This document shows, piece after piece, positions 49,345-58,185 of a stretch of 64,000 nucleotides of DNA (positions are counted from its first letter, which is position 1; every line of letters starts with the position of its first letter). The notes beneath the pieces are model-generated. The model worked only from the letters and a program-made list of their open reading frames with translations, did not search any database and was not told where the DNA came from. The position numbers and the translations under genes were made by a program. The DNA is from Planomonospora_B alba (GTDB lineage Bacteria; Actinomycetota; Actinomycetes; Streptosporangiales; Streptosporangiaceae): positions 165,369 to 229,368 of the forward strand of contig NZ_BAAAUT010000002.1 in NCBI RefSeq assembly GCF_039534085.1. The letters run 5' to 3'.

Positions 49345-50154
49345 CTAGCCGGCCAACCGGCGGCGGACTTCTTCGATTCGTCCCGCGATGGTGGTGTCGA
49401 TGAGCTCGTCCCCGATGCGGACCGAGAACCCACCGACCACCTGCGGATCCACCTCGACGTTCAGGTGAACGTCGCGGCCGTAGGAGGCGCGCAGCCACGA
49501 GGCCAGACGCCGCTTCTGCTCCTCGGAGAACGCGACGGCGCTCCGCACGACGGCGACGAGGCGCTGCCGCTGCTCGGCGACCAGCCGGCCGAACTCCTCC
49601 AGCCCACCCTCCAGGCTACGTCCTCGCGGATGTGCCACGATCTGGGCCACCAGACGGACGGTGGAGGGAGCCGCCTTGCCGACCAGGAGCGAGTCGGCCA
49701 GGCTCCGCCTGATCTCGACGGGGGCGGCCTGGTCGGCCAGCGCGCGGCGCAGGTCGAGGTTCGAGGCGACGATCCGCCCGAACCTGAACAGCTCGTCCTC
49801 GACGTCGTCGAGCCTGCCCTGCGCCTCGGCCTCGGCCGAGGCGGCGACGACGCCGAGGCGCTCCAGCGCGTCGGCCAGGTCGCCGGGGCGCGCCCACTTG
49901 GCGGAGACGGCCGCCACGGCCGTCTCCAGCGCCGCGGTGCCGACCTTGCCCTCCAGCAGGACCCGGATGATCTGGGCCTTCTGCTCCGCCGGGCGGGCGG
50001 CGTCGGACAGGGTGCGGCGGAGCCCGTGCTCGCGGTCGAGCAGGTCGGCGACCGCGAAGAGCTCGTCGGCCAGCGTGCCGAGGTCAGCGCTTCCCGCCAC
50101 GGCGTTGAAGCGCTCTTCGACCTCGGCCAGGGCCGTCCGGCTGAGTCCCCTCAT
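49345..50154 (-). CDS. atpH: F1Fo ATP synthase delta subunit
   Basis: 269-residue peripheral-stalk subunit, longer than the 180-residue proteobacterial form, as usual for actinobacteria. The N-terminal helical bundle (ALAEVEERFNAVAGSADLGTLADELFAVADLL) and the C-terminal signature VDPQVVGGFSVRIGDELIDTTIAGRIEEVRRRL are present. ATG 50154 overlaps the last base of the atpF stop (TGATG). Confidence 0.95.
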   Translation of the reverse strand: MRGLSRTALAEVEERFNAVAGSADLGTLADELFAVADLLDREHGLRRTLSDAARPAEQKAQIIRVLLEGKVGTAALETAVAAVSAKWARPGDLADALERLGVVAASAEAEAQGRLDDVEDELFRFGRIVASNLDLRRALADQAAPVEIRRSLADSLLVGKAAPSTVRLVAQIVAHPRGRSLEGGLEEFGRLVAEQRQRLVAVVRSAVAFSEEQKRRLASWLRASYGRDVHLNVEVDPQVVGGFSVRIGDELIDTTIAGRIEEVRRRLAG

Positions 50155-50699
50155 CAGCGGACCGCCGTGTTGCTCGACTCGAGCTCCTCCAGGAACCGGT
50201 CGACGGTGCGGCGCTGGCGCGCCTCGTCCTCCAGGGACTCACCGACGATGCGGCCCGCCAGCTCGATCGACAGACGACCGAGCTCGGCGCGGAGCTGGGC
50301 GAACGCCTGCTGGCGGTCGGCCTCGATCTGGGCGTGGGCCGCCTCGATGAGGCGGCGGGCCTCGGCCTGTGCCTCCTCGCGGAGCTCGGCCTTGATCTGC
50401 GCGCCCTGCTCGCGAGCCTCCTCGCGAAGGCGGGACGCCTCGTGCCGCGCCTCTGCGAGCTGCTCCTTGTACTGCGCGAGCAGCGCCTGAGCCTCGGCCT
50501 GGGCGTCCTGGGCCTTCTTGATCCCGCCCTCGATCGCCTCGGTCCGCTCGTTCAGCGTCTGCTGGATGCGCGGGGTGAGGATCTTGCCGACGACGAGGAC
50601 GACGAAGAGGAACGCGAAGCCGCCGACGACCAGCTCGTAGAGGTGCGGAATGAGAGGACTGGTCTCCTCCGCCGCCAGGAGATTAGCTGCGATTGTCAT
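50154..50699 (-). CDS. atpF: F1Fo ATP synthase b subunit
   Basis: 181-residue peripheral-stalk subunit: one transmembrane helix (LYELVVGGFAFLFVVLVVGKIL, about 20-42) followed by a long charged coiled coil (KKAQDAQAEAQALLAQYKEQLAEARHEASRLREEAREQ). Ends with the delta-binding helix LSIELAGRIVGESLED. Starts 32 bases after atpE. Confidence 0.96.
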   Translation of the reverse strand: MTIAANLLAAEETSPLIPHLYELVVGGFAFLFVVLVVGKILTPRIQQTLNERTEAIEGGIKKAQDAQAEAQALLAQYKEQLAEARHEASRLREEAREQGAQIKAELREEAQAEARRLIEAAHAQIEADRQQAFAQLRAELGRLSIELAGRIVGESLEDEARQRRTVDRFLEELESSNTAVR

Positions 50700-50731
50700 C
50701 GATGCAGCCTTCCGTCAGGGTGTGTCTGCGA

Positions 50732-50968
50732 TCAGGAGGTCGGGTAGATGAACGGCGCGACCAGGCCGATCAGGGCGAGCGCCTCGACGAGGACGAAGCC
50801 GAGGAGCATGTTCTGGCGGATCAGGCCGTAGGCCTCGGGCTGGCGGGCGATGGCCTGCAGGCCGTTGCCGAAGATGAGGCCGACACCGATGCCGGGGCCG
50901 AGGGTGGCGAGGCCGTAGCCGATCGAGCCGATGTTGCCGGTGACCTCAGCGAGGAACTGGGCGCTCAT
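50732..50968 (-). CDS. atpE: F1Fo ATP synthase c subunit
   Basis: 78-residue hairpin of two membrane helices forming the proton-driven ring. GYGLATLGPGIGVGLIFGNGLQAIARQPE contains the polar loop RQPE; the proton-binding Glu is in GFVLVEALALIGLV (about residue 62). Glycine-rich first helix is normal. Target of bedaquiline-type inhibitors in mycobacteria. ATG 50968 with AAAGGAAATGA upstream. Confidence 0.97.
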   Translation of the reverse strand: MSAQFLAEVTGNIGSIGYGLATLGPGIGVGLIFGNGLQAIARQPEAYGLIRQNMLLGFVLVEALALIGLVAPFIYPTS

Positions 50969-51045
50969 TTCATTTCCTTTTCGGGACGGCCGGTGGACGG
51001 GATCTCACCGGTCTGGACTCAGGGGGGAAAGGTCTGTGTGCGTTC

Positions 51046-51837
51046 TCAGTGCTCGGCGTGCAGGGAGCCGCCGATGTACATCGCCGCGAGCATCGCGAAC
51101 AGGAAGGCCTGCAGGAACTGGATGAACAGCTCCAGCGCGGTCATCGCGATCGTCATGACGACGCTGATGATGCCGACGGGGGCACCGAGCGGGCTGAGCT
51201 GCTCGAACAGGAACCAGAAGCCGACCGCGCTGAAGAAGGCGAGGATCAGGTGGCCGGCGAACATGTTGGCGAACAGTCGCACCGCGTGGGTGAAGGGCGC
51301 CACGACCATGTTGGAGAGGAACTCCAGCGGCGCCATCAGGACGTAGACCGGCTTGGGCAGGCCCGGCGGGAACATCATGTTCTTGAAGTAGCCGATCGGC
51401 CCCTGGTGCTTCATGCCGAGGTAGATCTTGAGCAGGTAGACCACGCCCGCGAGCACGATCGGGAAGGCGATGTGCGAGGCCACCGGGAACTGCAGGAAGG
51501 GGATGACGCCGACCAGGTTCCAGACCCAGACCAGGAAGAAGATGCTGAGCAGCAGGCCCATCCAGCGGTCGGTGTCCTTGCCCAGGAAGGGGCGGGCGAC
51601 CTGGTCGCGGACGAACATGTAGCCGTACTCGGCGACGTTCTGGACGCCCCGGGGCACCAGCTTCGGCTTGGCGAAGGCCGACCAGCAGAAGACCACGACC
51701 ACGAGCGAGCTCAGCAGCGCGAGCAGGACCGGCTTGGTGAACCAGGTCACGCCGGAGATGATCGGCGGGATATTGAACAGTTCGGGCCCCGGAGCCTTGA
51801 ACTCCTCGGGGGCGGCGAGGACCGTCAGCGCCTTCAC
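51046..51837 (-). CDS. atpB: F1Fo ATP synthase a subunit
   Basis: 263-residue proton-channel subunit with five or six membrane helices. The essential Arg is in FTHAVRLFANMFAGHLILAF (about residue 187), and the last helices FIQFLQAFLFAMLAAMYIGGSLH are conserved. GVTWFTKPVLLALLSSLVVVVF is the first helix. GTG/ATG at 51837; 68 bases separate it from the AtpZ-like gene upstream. Confidence 0.97.
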   Translation of the reverse strand: MKALTVLAAPEEFKAPGPELFNIPPIISGVTWFTKPVLLALLSSLVVVVFCWSAFAKPKLVPRGVQNVAEYGYMFVRDQVARPFLGKDTDRWMGLLLSIFFLVWVWNLVGVIPFLQFPVASHIAFPIVLAGVVYLLKIYLGMKHQGPIGYFKNMMFPPGLPKPVYVLMAPLEFLSNMVVAPFTHAVRLFANMFAGHLILAFFSAVGFWFLFEQLSPLGAPVGIISVVMTIAMTALELFIQFLQAFLFAMLAAMYIGGSLHAEH

Positions 51838-51904
51838 GCGGCGTTCCCTTCAACGTGGTAATGGATCAAGACTGTTTCCTCCGCGACGCGACCGCCGCGC
51901 GAGG

Positions 51905-52120
51905 TCAGCGACCGTGCTTCCGGTAGACCAGGTAGATGGCGAGAACGACACCGATGATCACTCCGATCGGAGTGAAAACCGCCACACCGGTCCAACGGCT
52001 CAGCAACCAGCCCCCGCCGCCGTACAGGATGATCCCGGAGAGGATGTAGCTGGGAATCGACCAGGCGGCGTCGGCGAAGTCGCGGCCGTCGTCCTCCGGC
52101 CTGCGCTCTTTTTCGCTCAT
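51905..52120 (-). CDS. AtpZ/AtpI-like small membrane protein
   Basis: 71 residues with two membrane helices (SYILSGIILYGGGGWLL and FTPIGVIIGVVLAIYLVYR). Matches the small F1F0-ATPase subunit family found between atpI and atpB in actinobacteria; thought to help c-ring assembly or Mg2+/Ca2+ entry in other bacteria. ATG 52120 (MSEKERR) or ATG 52129. Conserved glycine run GGGG in the first helix is typical. Confidence 0.85.
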   Translation of the reverse strand: MSEKERRPEDDGRDFADAAWSIPSYILSGIILYGGGGWLLSRWTGVAVFTPIGVIIGVVLAIYLVYRKHGR

Positions 52121-52189
52121 CGCGGGCATGACAATAGCAGTCGCGGGATTGACTAGTCATATCGGGTCCCGCCGTGGCAATGATACGCC

Positions 52190-52615
52190 TCACCGGCGAT
52201 CACCCTGCCCGGGGGACGCGGCGCCGGGGTCGACGTAGAGCATCTTCGTCTTGACGAAGCCGCGCATCTCGCCGGCCGTCCAGACCACGGTGCAGATGAC
52301 CGCCGACCAGCCGAAGGCCCTGGGCTCGAAGGCCGTGGCGGTCTCGAACGCCTTCAGCATCGCCATGATCACCAGGACCTTCACCGCGTAGGTGGTGACG
52401 GCGGTGACCATCATCACGGCGGGGGACACCCGGCTGGCGTAGGAGACCGCGACCAGGCCGACCGTGAAGAAGACCGCGACCAGGGCCAGGCCGATCGCGG
52501 CGCCCAGAGCGCCCGGCACGCCCGCCAGCACGGCGGCGGCGGCGATGACCACCGCGCCGGCCGCCACGGTGGGGAGCGCGGCCCCCTTCAGGACGCGCAC
52601 GTCGTTGGCCTGCAT
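52190..52615 (-). CDS. atpI: ATP synthase protein I-like membrane protein
   Basis: 141 residues, four membrane helices (about 13-30, 33-55, 68-88, 98-118), with the C-terminal motif WTAGEMRGFVKTKMLYVDPG. First gene of the ATP synthase operon. AtpI family members act in c-ring assembly; this is inferred here. ATG 52615 (MQANDVRV) is preferred because GGAG lies 5 bases upstream; a GTG at 52621 overlaps that site. The operon promoter should lie in the 131 bases before it, where TTGTGATAG and TAGCA elements are seen but no convincing -35/-10 pair. Confidence 0.85.
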   Translation of the reverse strand: MQANDVRVLKGAALPTVAAGAVVIAAAAVLAGVPGALGAAIGLALVAVFFTVGLVAVSYASRVSPAVMMVTAVTTYAVKVLVIMAMLKAFETATAFEPRAFGWSAVICTVVWTAGEMRGFVKTKMLYVDPGAASPGQGDRR

Positions 52616-52746
52616 CGGCACTCCAGGTGACTGTAATCAAGCGAGCGATTGCTACCCAGCAGGTCTCAGGGTCGCGAGCACCTGCTAGTGAAAGCTATCA
52701 CAAGCGTCCGGAAGACCGCCTTTACCTGCCGTTTCAAGTAAACGAT

Positions 52747-54300
52747 CTAGGGGTTTCCCGCAGGTGTCCCGCGCAGCGTCTCAGGATTCGGAAAACCCCG
52801 TTCCGGGCCGCCGGACTGCGCGCCGGGCAGCACCGAGAGCACCGCCGTGTCGTCACCCGCGGCGGGCGCCGGCGGGTGCGACGGGCGCGGTGCGGCGGGC
52901 GGGAACGGGTTCCGCCGGGCCGCGGGCGGCGCCTGGTGCGGAGCCGGCGCGGGCGGCTGCGGGAACGGGGACCGGGGCGCGGCCTGCGGGGGCCGCGCGG
53001 ACTGGGGCGCGGAGGCCGCGGGCGGGAACGGAGACCGCGGGGCGGCCTGCGGCGGAAGGGGGGCCTGCGGGGCCACAGGGGCCGTGGGAGTCTGGACCGC
53101 AGGAGACCCCGCGGCCTGGACCGCGGACCCCTCCTCGCCGCGCGCGGGAGCGGCGTCCGGGCGCGTCCGGCGGCCGGCGGCGTGCGCCCCTCCCCCGCCG
53201 CCGCCGTTCCAGCGGGCGCGCAGGCGCGGCAGGGCCACCACCACCAGGCCGCCCACGGCGAGCAGCACGGTCAGCGGGAACAGCACGAGCGGCACGCCCT
53301 CGACGGACATCGCCACGACCGCGAAGGCGAACAGGGACGTCCACGCGTACATGATCAGCACGCTGCTGCGGTGCGAGTGGCCGACGTCCAGCAGCCGGTG
53401 GTGCAGGTGGCCCCGGTCGGGCGCGAACGGCGAGAGCCCGTTGGAGGTGCGGCGGACCACCGCCATGATCAGGTCCAGCAGCGGCAGCACCAGGATCGCC
53501 ACCGGCACCAGCAGCGGCAGGATGACCGGGAAGTCGTTGATGCCCGCGGAGTCCAGCGGCGTGATGGTGATCATCGTGGAGGCGAGGACCAAGCCGATCA
53601 GCATCGCTCCGGTGTCACCCATGAAGATCTTCGCGGGATGGAAGTTGTGCGGCAGGAAGCCCAGGCACATCCCGATGAGCACCGAGGCCACCGCCGCCGT
53701 GACGTTGATGCTCGTGTTGCCGAAGTCCGTGGACAGGACGACGGAGTAGGTCCACGTCGCCATGGCCGCGATGCCGACGATCCCCGCGGCCAGCCCGTCC
53801 AGCCCGTCGACGAAGTTGACCGCGTTGATCATGACGACCACGATCATGATCGTGATCAGCGGGCCCAGCGTCGTGGAGTCGAGGATGTAGGCGCCGCCCA
53901 TGCTGGTGGGCAGCGGCAGCCACGGCAGACTCACCCCGAAGGCGACGAGGATCCCGGCGGCCGCGATCTGCCCGGCGAGCTTGACGAGGGCGTCCATCCC
54001 CCACCAGTCGTCCAGGAAGCCGGTCAGCGTGATCAGGCCGCCCGCCAGGATCAGCGCGATGACGATCTGCCCGTCCGCCAGCTTCCCCCCGGCGTACGGC
54101 AGGCGGCTGGCGACCAGCAGGCCCGCCACCAGCCCGCCGTACATGGCCAGGCCGCCGAGCCGGGGCGTCGGGATGGTGTGCACGTCCCGGTCGCGGACCT
54201 CGGGCATCGCACCGATACGGATGGCGAACACGCGCACCAGCGGGACCAGCAGGTAGGTGACCGCGGCCGCCACCAACGCCATCAGGAGATATTCGCGCAC
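52747..54300 (-). CDS. Undecaprenyl-phosphate sugar-1-phosphate transferase (WecA/MraY family) with Pro-rich tail
   Basis: 517 residues. Eleven or so membrane helices to about residue 350 carry the family motifs: DRDVHTIPTPRLGGLAMYGG, NAVNFVDGLDGLAAGIVG (catalytic Asp), IFMGDTGAMLIG and PDRGHLHHRLLDVGHSHR (HIH-type loop). It starts cell-wall polymer or arabinogalactan/teichoic-acid-type synthesis by moving GlcNAc-1-P (or similar) to the lipid carrier. The last 150 residues are Pro/Ala-rich, with repeated RSPFP/RNPFP units, and presumably cytoplasmic and disordered. GTG 54300. Located between glyA and atpI, the same order as in Streptomyces. Confidence 0.92.
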   Translation of the reverse strand: MREYLLMALVAAAVTYLLVPLVRVFAIRIGAMPEVRDRDVHTIPTPRLGGLAMYGGLVAGLLVASRLPYAGGKLADGQIVIALILAGGLITLTGFLDDWWGMDALVKLAGQIAAAGILVAFGVSLPWLPLPTSMGGAYILDSTTLGPLITIMIVVVMINAVNFVDGLDGLAAGIVGIAAMATWTYSVVLSTDFGNTSINVTAAVASVLIGMCLGFLPHNFHPAKIFMGDTGAMLIGLVLASTMITITPLDSAGINDFPVILPLLVPVAILVLPLLDLIMAVVRRTSNGLSPFAPDRGHLHHRLLDVGHSHRSSVLIMYAWTSLFAFAVVAMSVEGVPLVLFPLTVLLAVGGLVVVALPRLRARWNGGGGGGAHAAGRRTRPDAAPARGEEGSAVQAAGSPAVQTPTAPVAPQAPLPPQAAPRSPFPPAASAPQSARPPQAAPRSPFPQPPAPAPHQAPPAARRNPFPPAAPRPSHPPAPAAGDDTAVLSVLPGAQSGGPERGFPNPETLRGTPAGNP

Positions 54301-54363
54301 GGACCTAGTGTCCCGGATCGCCCGGCTGATTGTGACCGGAAAACGGCACAGAACGACTCATAA

Positions 54364-55623
54364 TTAGCTGGGATATGCCGGATACGCGGTCGCCAGCTCC
54401 CGCACCCGCTCCCTGACCTCTCCCACCGCGTCGGGGGCGCGGACCGTCCGGGCCACCAGCGAGGCGATCTCCTTCATCTCCTCCGTCCCCATGCCCTGCG
54501 TGGTCACGCAGGGCGTCCCGACCCGGACCCCGGAGGTCACGGTGGGCGGCTCGGGGTCGTAGGGGATGGCGTTGCGGTTCAGCGTGATGCCGGCGTCCGC
54601 GCACCGCTGCTCGGCCACCGCGCCCGAGGGGGCGATGCCCCGCAGGTCCACCAGGGCCAGGTGGTTGTCCGTGCCGCCGGAGACCGGCCGCATGCCCTCG
54701 GCCGCCAGCGCGTCCGCCAGCACCCGCGCGTTCTCCACGACCCGCCGCGTGTAGTCGGCGAACTCCGGCCGGAGCGCCTCCCCGAACGCCACCGCCTTGG
54801 CCGCGACCGCGTTCATGAGCGGGCCGCCCTGCGTGAACGGGAACACCGCCCGGTCGATCCGGGCGGCCAGCTCCTCGGTGCACATGATCCCTCCGCCGCG
54901 CGGGCCGCGCAGCGCCTTGTGCGTGGTGAAGGTGACCACGTCGGCGTACGGCACGGCCGACGGCACGGCCCCTCCCGCCATCAGCCCGACGGTGTGCGCG
55001 ACGTCGGCGAGCAGCCAGGCGCCCACCTCGTCCGCGATGCCGCGGAAGGCCGCGAAGTCGATCGTCCGCGGGTAGGAGGTGGCGCCGCAGATGATCATCT
55101 TCGGCCGGTGCCGGAGCGCCAGATCCCTGACCTCGTCGTAGTCGATCGTCTCGGTGTCCCGGCGCACGCCGTACGCCACGACGTCGAACCACCGGCCGGA
55201 GAAGTTGACCCGCGAGCCGTGCGTCAGGTGCCCGCCGTGCGGCAGCGCCATCGCCAGCACGACGTCTCCCGGCCGGAGCAGCGCCGCGTAGGCCGCGAGG
55301 TTGGCCGAGGTGCCCGAGTGCGGCTGCACGTTGACGTGCTCGGCGCCGAACAGCCGCCTGGCCCGGTCGATGGCGAGCCGCTCGGCCCGGTCGACGACCT
55401 CGCAGCCGCTGTAGTAGCGCCTGCCTGGATAGCCCTCGGCGTACTTGTCCGTGAGGACGGAGCCGAGCGCGGCCAGCACGGCGGGCGAGGCGAAGTTCTC
55501 GCTCGCGATGAGCTGGAGGCCGCCGCGCAGCCGCTCCAGCTCGGCGAGGAGGACCTCGGCCATCTCCGGATCCTGCCGGAGCAGGAGACCGTAGTCGGGA
55601 CCGTAGTAGGGCTCAGAGCTCAT
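54364..55623 (-). CDS. glyA: Serine hydroxymethyltransferase
   Basis: 419-residue PLP enzyme transferring the hydroxymethyl of serine to tetrahydrofolate, giving glycine and methylene-THF. LQLIASENFASPAVLAALGS and NVQPHSGTSANLAAYAAL are N-terminal family marks; the PLP Lys is in VVTFTTHKALRGPRGG (about residue 232). TQGMGTEEMKEIASLV lies near the C-terminus. Its HKALR differs from the more common HKTLR. ATG 55623 has GGAGTGAGGCG upstream. Located after the ESX-like pair but 219 bases away. Confidence 0.96.
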   Translation of the reverse strand: MSSEPYYGPDYGLLLRQDPEMAEVLLAELERLRGGLQLIASENFASPAVLAALGSVLTDKYAEGYPGRRYYSGCEVVDRAERLAIDRARRLFGAEHVNVQPHSGTSANLAAYAALLRPGDVVLAMALPHGGHLTHGSRVNFSGRWFDVVAYGVRRDTETIDYDEVRDLALRHRPKMIICGATSYPRTIDFAAFRGIADEVGAWLLADVAHTVGLMAGGAVPSAVPYADVVTFTTHKALRGPRGGGIMCTEELAARIDRAVFPFTQGGPLMNAVAAKAVAFGEALRPEFADYTRRVVENARVLADALAAEGMRPVSGGTDNHLALVDLRGIAPSGAVAEQRCADAGITLNRNAIPYDPEPPTVTSGVRVGTPCVTTQGMGTEEMKEIASLVARTVRAPDAVGEVRERVRELATAYPAYPS

Positions 55624-55841
55624 CGCCTCACTCCGTTCAGCGGCTCGGGTGCCGGCGACCGGCGGCTCCCCCTGCCGGCCGCGGCGCTGCGCGCCGCCGC
55701 CCGGTCGCCGTGCTCCCCGTCCCCTTCCCGGACGTGACCGCCGTGAAGCGTGCCCGCGGGGCGGGGCCCGGCCGGAAAGGCGGCGGCTCACTCCACTGTA
55801 AGCGGACGGTCCTCGTTCCCCCACGTCAGGAGGGTGGAGTG

Positions 55842-56222
55842 TCAGGAGAAGGCATGCGGGGCCCCGGCGCTGACCGGCACCCAGCGGGGTGTGTCGGCGG
55901 CCTGGTCGCTGATCGAGGTGAGGATCGCCTGGCGGTACTGGCGGAGGCGGGCCCGCCACTCCGCCAGGTCCTTCACGTAGCGCTCCCCGACGGGGGCGTC
56001 CCAGACGTCGCGGCTCCTGCTCATCTGGTACGCCTTGTCGAGCGCGGAGGTCAGCGCCTCCAGCTGGGGCATCACCTCGTTCCACAGCACCACGAGCCGC
56101 TGGTAGTCGGGGTTGAACTCCCAGGCCGTGGCGGTGTCCGGGGTGGGCACGCCGGGGCCGCCCGCCGTCGGCGGGGTCTCCCCCGGCTGGAGCGGCACGG
56201 GGGCGGGCGGGTCTGCGTACAT
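55842..56222 (-). CDS. Small helical protein, WXG100-like partner of the next gene upstream
   Basis: 126 residues. A Pro-rich N-terminus (1-40) is followed by two predicted long helices: YQRLVVLWNEVMPQLEALTSALDKAYQMSRS and ERYVKDLAEWRARLRQYRQAILTSISDQA, joined by a turn with W-D-A-P-V-G (W-x4-G). The helix-turn-helix plan resembles WXG100/ESX substrates but the exact WxG is not present. AAGGAGG stands before ATG 56222. It follows the 587-residue gene after 46 bases, so the two are surely cotranscribed. Function unknown. Confidence 0.65.
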   Translation of the reverse strand: MYADPPAPVPLQPGETPPTAGGPGVPTPDTATAWEFNPDYQRLVVLWNEVMPQLEALTSALDKAYQMSRSRDVWDAPVGERYVKDLAEWRARLRQYRQAILTSISDQAADTPRWVPVSAGAPHAFS

Positions 56223-56268
56223 TCGGCGCCTCCTTACGACCGGGTCTCCACGGGGACTGTCCGCCTGG

Positions 56269-58032
56269 TCACGCCTGCTTCCCGCCCGGCGGGGGGACGG
56301 GCCGGCGCGGGTCCGCGGGGTCCAGCTCTCCGGCGGGACCGTCGGGCCCGACGTCCATGGGCGCCCAGGCGCCCTCGCCCCACGTCTCCCCTTCGGGGAC
56401 CTGCACGCCGGGCATCTCCAGCGGCTCGACGGCACGCGCGTTCTCGGCGAGCGTCCTGATCGCCTCCAGGTCGGGCAGCTCGACCCGGACCGAGATCACG
56501 TCACCCTCGCTCGTCCAGCGCGGCGCGGATCCCCCGGCCGGAGCGTCCGACGTCCCGCCGGATCCCTCCGTCCTGTCGGGGTTGCCCGCCGTGCCGGAGC
56601 CGTCCGTCCCGCCGGACCGGCTCCGCTCGTCGGGGCCGCCCGGCGGATCCTGGCCGCGCGACCCGCTGGAGGCGTCCGGCGCCCCGGTGGACCTCCCCTC
56701 CGGGTCGCCGCCCGTGCCCGGCGGCTGGACGGTCTGGTCGTCGGCGGGCTCGGCGGTGTCGAGGAGAGGCCCGTCGGGCCGGGCCGACGGCAGCGGCTCG
56801 TTGGGCTCGACCTGGCCGGGGCGCGTGTCGGCGCCGTGGGAGACCCCGTCGACGGCCGGCATGTCCACCGGCGGGATCTCCCCGATGTCCTCCAGCAGCG
56901 CCTCGATCCGCTCGGCGGACGGCGGGTCGAGCGGGATCTGCAGCACCTTCACCCCGTCCACCTCGACGACCCGCGGTTCGATCCCGCCGTCCCGGTCGAT
57001 GTCGTCGGGGTGGTCCTTCCCCCGCGTGTCCGGCACCGCCTCCGGGGCCCGGTTCCCGTCCGGCGCGGCGTCGCCGCCCCGCGGGGACCGGTCGTCGCCC
57101 TTGGAGTCCGCCTCCGGCTTGCGCTCGGACCCCGTGTCCCGGCCCGTGTCCTGTGCCGTGTCCCGGCCCGTGTCCTGTGCCGTGTCCCGGCCCGTGTCCT
57201 GTGCCGTTCCCGGTGCGTCGCGCGTGGGGCCCTCGGTCCGGACCCCGCCGGCGCCGTCCTCCCGTCCGGTGGCGTCGCGCCCCGCGCCGTCCCGGGGGGC
57301 CGGGGACGGGTCCGCCCCGGAGCGCTCGCCGTCCCGCGGGCCGCCGTTCTCGGGTACGGCGGGCTTCAGGTCCTCGGCCCGGGGCGTCCCCGCCTCACGG
57401 TCCCCTGCGTCCTTCCCGGAACCGTCCGGTGCACGGTCCCCCGTGCCCTGCGGGGTCTCGGGCCGAGGCGTCCGGACCTCCCGGTCCTCGGGGTCCTTCG
57501 ACGCCTCCTTCCCGGGGGCGTCCGGCTTGCGGTCGTCCGCCTCCTTCGGAGCGTCCCTTCCGGGGGCGTCCGGCTCCTTCCGGTCGTCCTTCCCCGGGGC
57601 GTCCGGCTCCTTCCGGTCGTCCTTTTCGGGGGCGTCCGCCTTCCGGTCCTCCCCCGCGGACGTCCCGTTCCTGCGGTCGTCCGCCTTCTCCTCGCCCTTC
57701 GGCGCCTCCTCGCCCTTCGGCGTCCCGGCTCCGGGCGCGTCCTTCGCGGACGTCCCCTCCTGCGGCCCGGCGGGCTTCGCACCCGGAGCGGGCGTCGCGT
57801 CGCGCTCGATCCTCTTCTCCAGCAGGGCCACCCGGGCGGAGACGTCCTTGACCATGGTGTCGCACTCGTCGGCGATCCGGACGGGGCGGTGGGCGGACTG
57901 GGAGGACAGGCCGGCCGCGCTCATCAGCCGGGTGACCCGTCCCTCGGCCGTCCGCATCTGCTCGGCGGCCTGCTTCACCTCGGCCAGCAGGCCTCGGACC
58001 AGCTCTGGGTCCATTCCGTCGAACTTGCCCAT
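56269..58032 (-). CDS. ESX/WXG-like helical protein with long charged repetitive tail
   Basis: 587 residues. Residues 1-80 (MDPELVRGLLAEVKQAAEQM, RLMSAAGLSSQSAHRPVRIADECDTMV, ARVALLEKRIERD) form a helical hairpin as in WXG100-like proteins of actinobacteria. Residues 85-330 are disordered and rich in Asp, Lys, Glu, Arg, Pro and Gly with repeats such as DRKEPDAPGKD and DTGRDTAQ. Two small conserved-looking blocks follow: VVEVDGVKVLQIPLDPPSAERIEALLEDI (about 360-390) and VISVRVELPDLEAIRTLAENARAVEPLEMPGVQVPEGE near the end. No signal peptide. ATG 58032 (MGKFDGMD) is the family-like start. Probably a type VII-related or cell-surface protein; no esx secretion genes are in the window. Confidence 0.7.
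   Translation of the reverse strand: MGKFDGMDPELVRGLLAEVKQAAEQMRTAEGRVTRLMSAAGLSSQSAHRPVRIADECDTMVKDVSARVALLEKRIERDATPAPGAKPAGPQEGTSAKDAPGAGTPKGEEAPKGEEKADDRRNGTSAGEDRKADAPEKDDRKEPDAPGKDDRKEPDAPGRDAPKEADDRKPDAPGKEASKDPEDREVRTPRPETPQGTGDRAPDGSGKDAGDREAGTPRAEDLKPAVPENGGPRDGERSGADPSPAPRDGAGRDATGREDGAGGVRTEGPTRDAPGTAQDTGRDTAQDTGRDTAQDTGRDTGSERKPEADSKGDDRSPRGGDAAPDGNRAPEAVPDTRGKDHPDDIDRDGGIEPRVVEVDGVKVLQIPLDPPSAERIEALLEDIGEIPPVDMPAVDGVSHGADTRPGQVEPNEPLPSARPDGPLLDTAEPADDQTVQPPGTGGDPEGRSTGAPDASSGSRGQDPPGGPDERSRSGGTDGSGTAGNPDRTEGSGGTSDAPAGGSAPRWTSEGDVISVRVELPDLEAIRTLAENARAVEPLEMPGVQVPEGETWGEGAWAPMDVGPDGPAGELDPADPRRPVPPPGGKQA
57133..57204. repeat. Three perfect 24-bp tandem repeats within coding sequence
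   Basis: The unit starting CGTGTCCCGGCC at 57133, 57157 and 57181 is identical three times and encodes an 8-residue DTGRDTAQ-type unit on the minus strand. Repeat number may vary between strains. Confidence 0.9.
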
Positions 58033-58185
58033 GGGCGTCTCCCGGGGAGTTGGCGGCCGCATTCACCGTACCGGGGAGAGGCTCCGGCGTCACGGTGATA
58101 ACCAGCCGGTATCGATCACGGGCCACCGCCTCCGCGCCCGGTCCACCGGTGGTGCCGGGCGGGACCCGTACGCCGTAAGGTGTCT

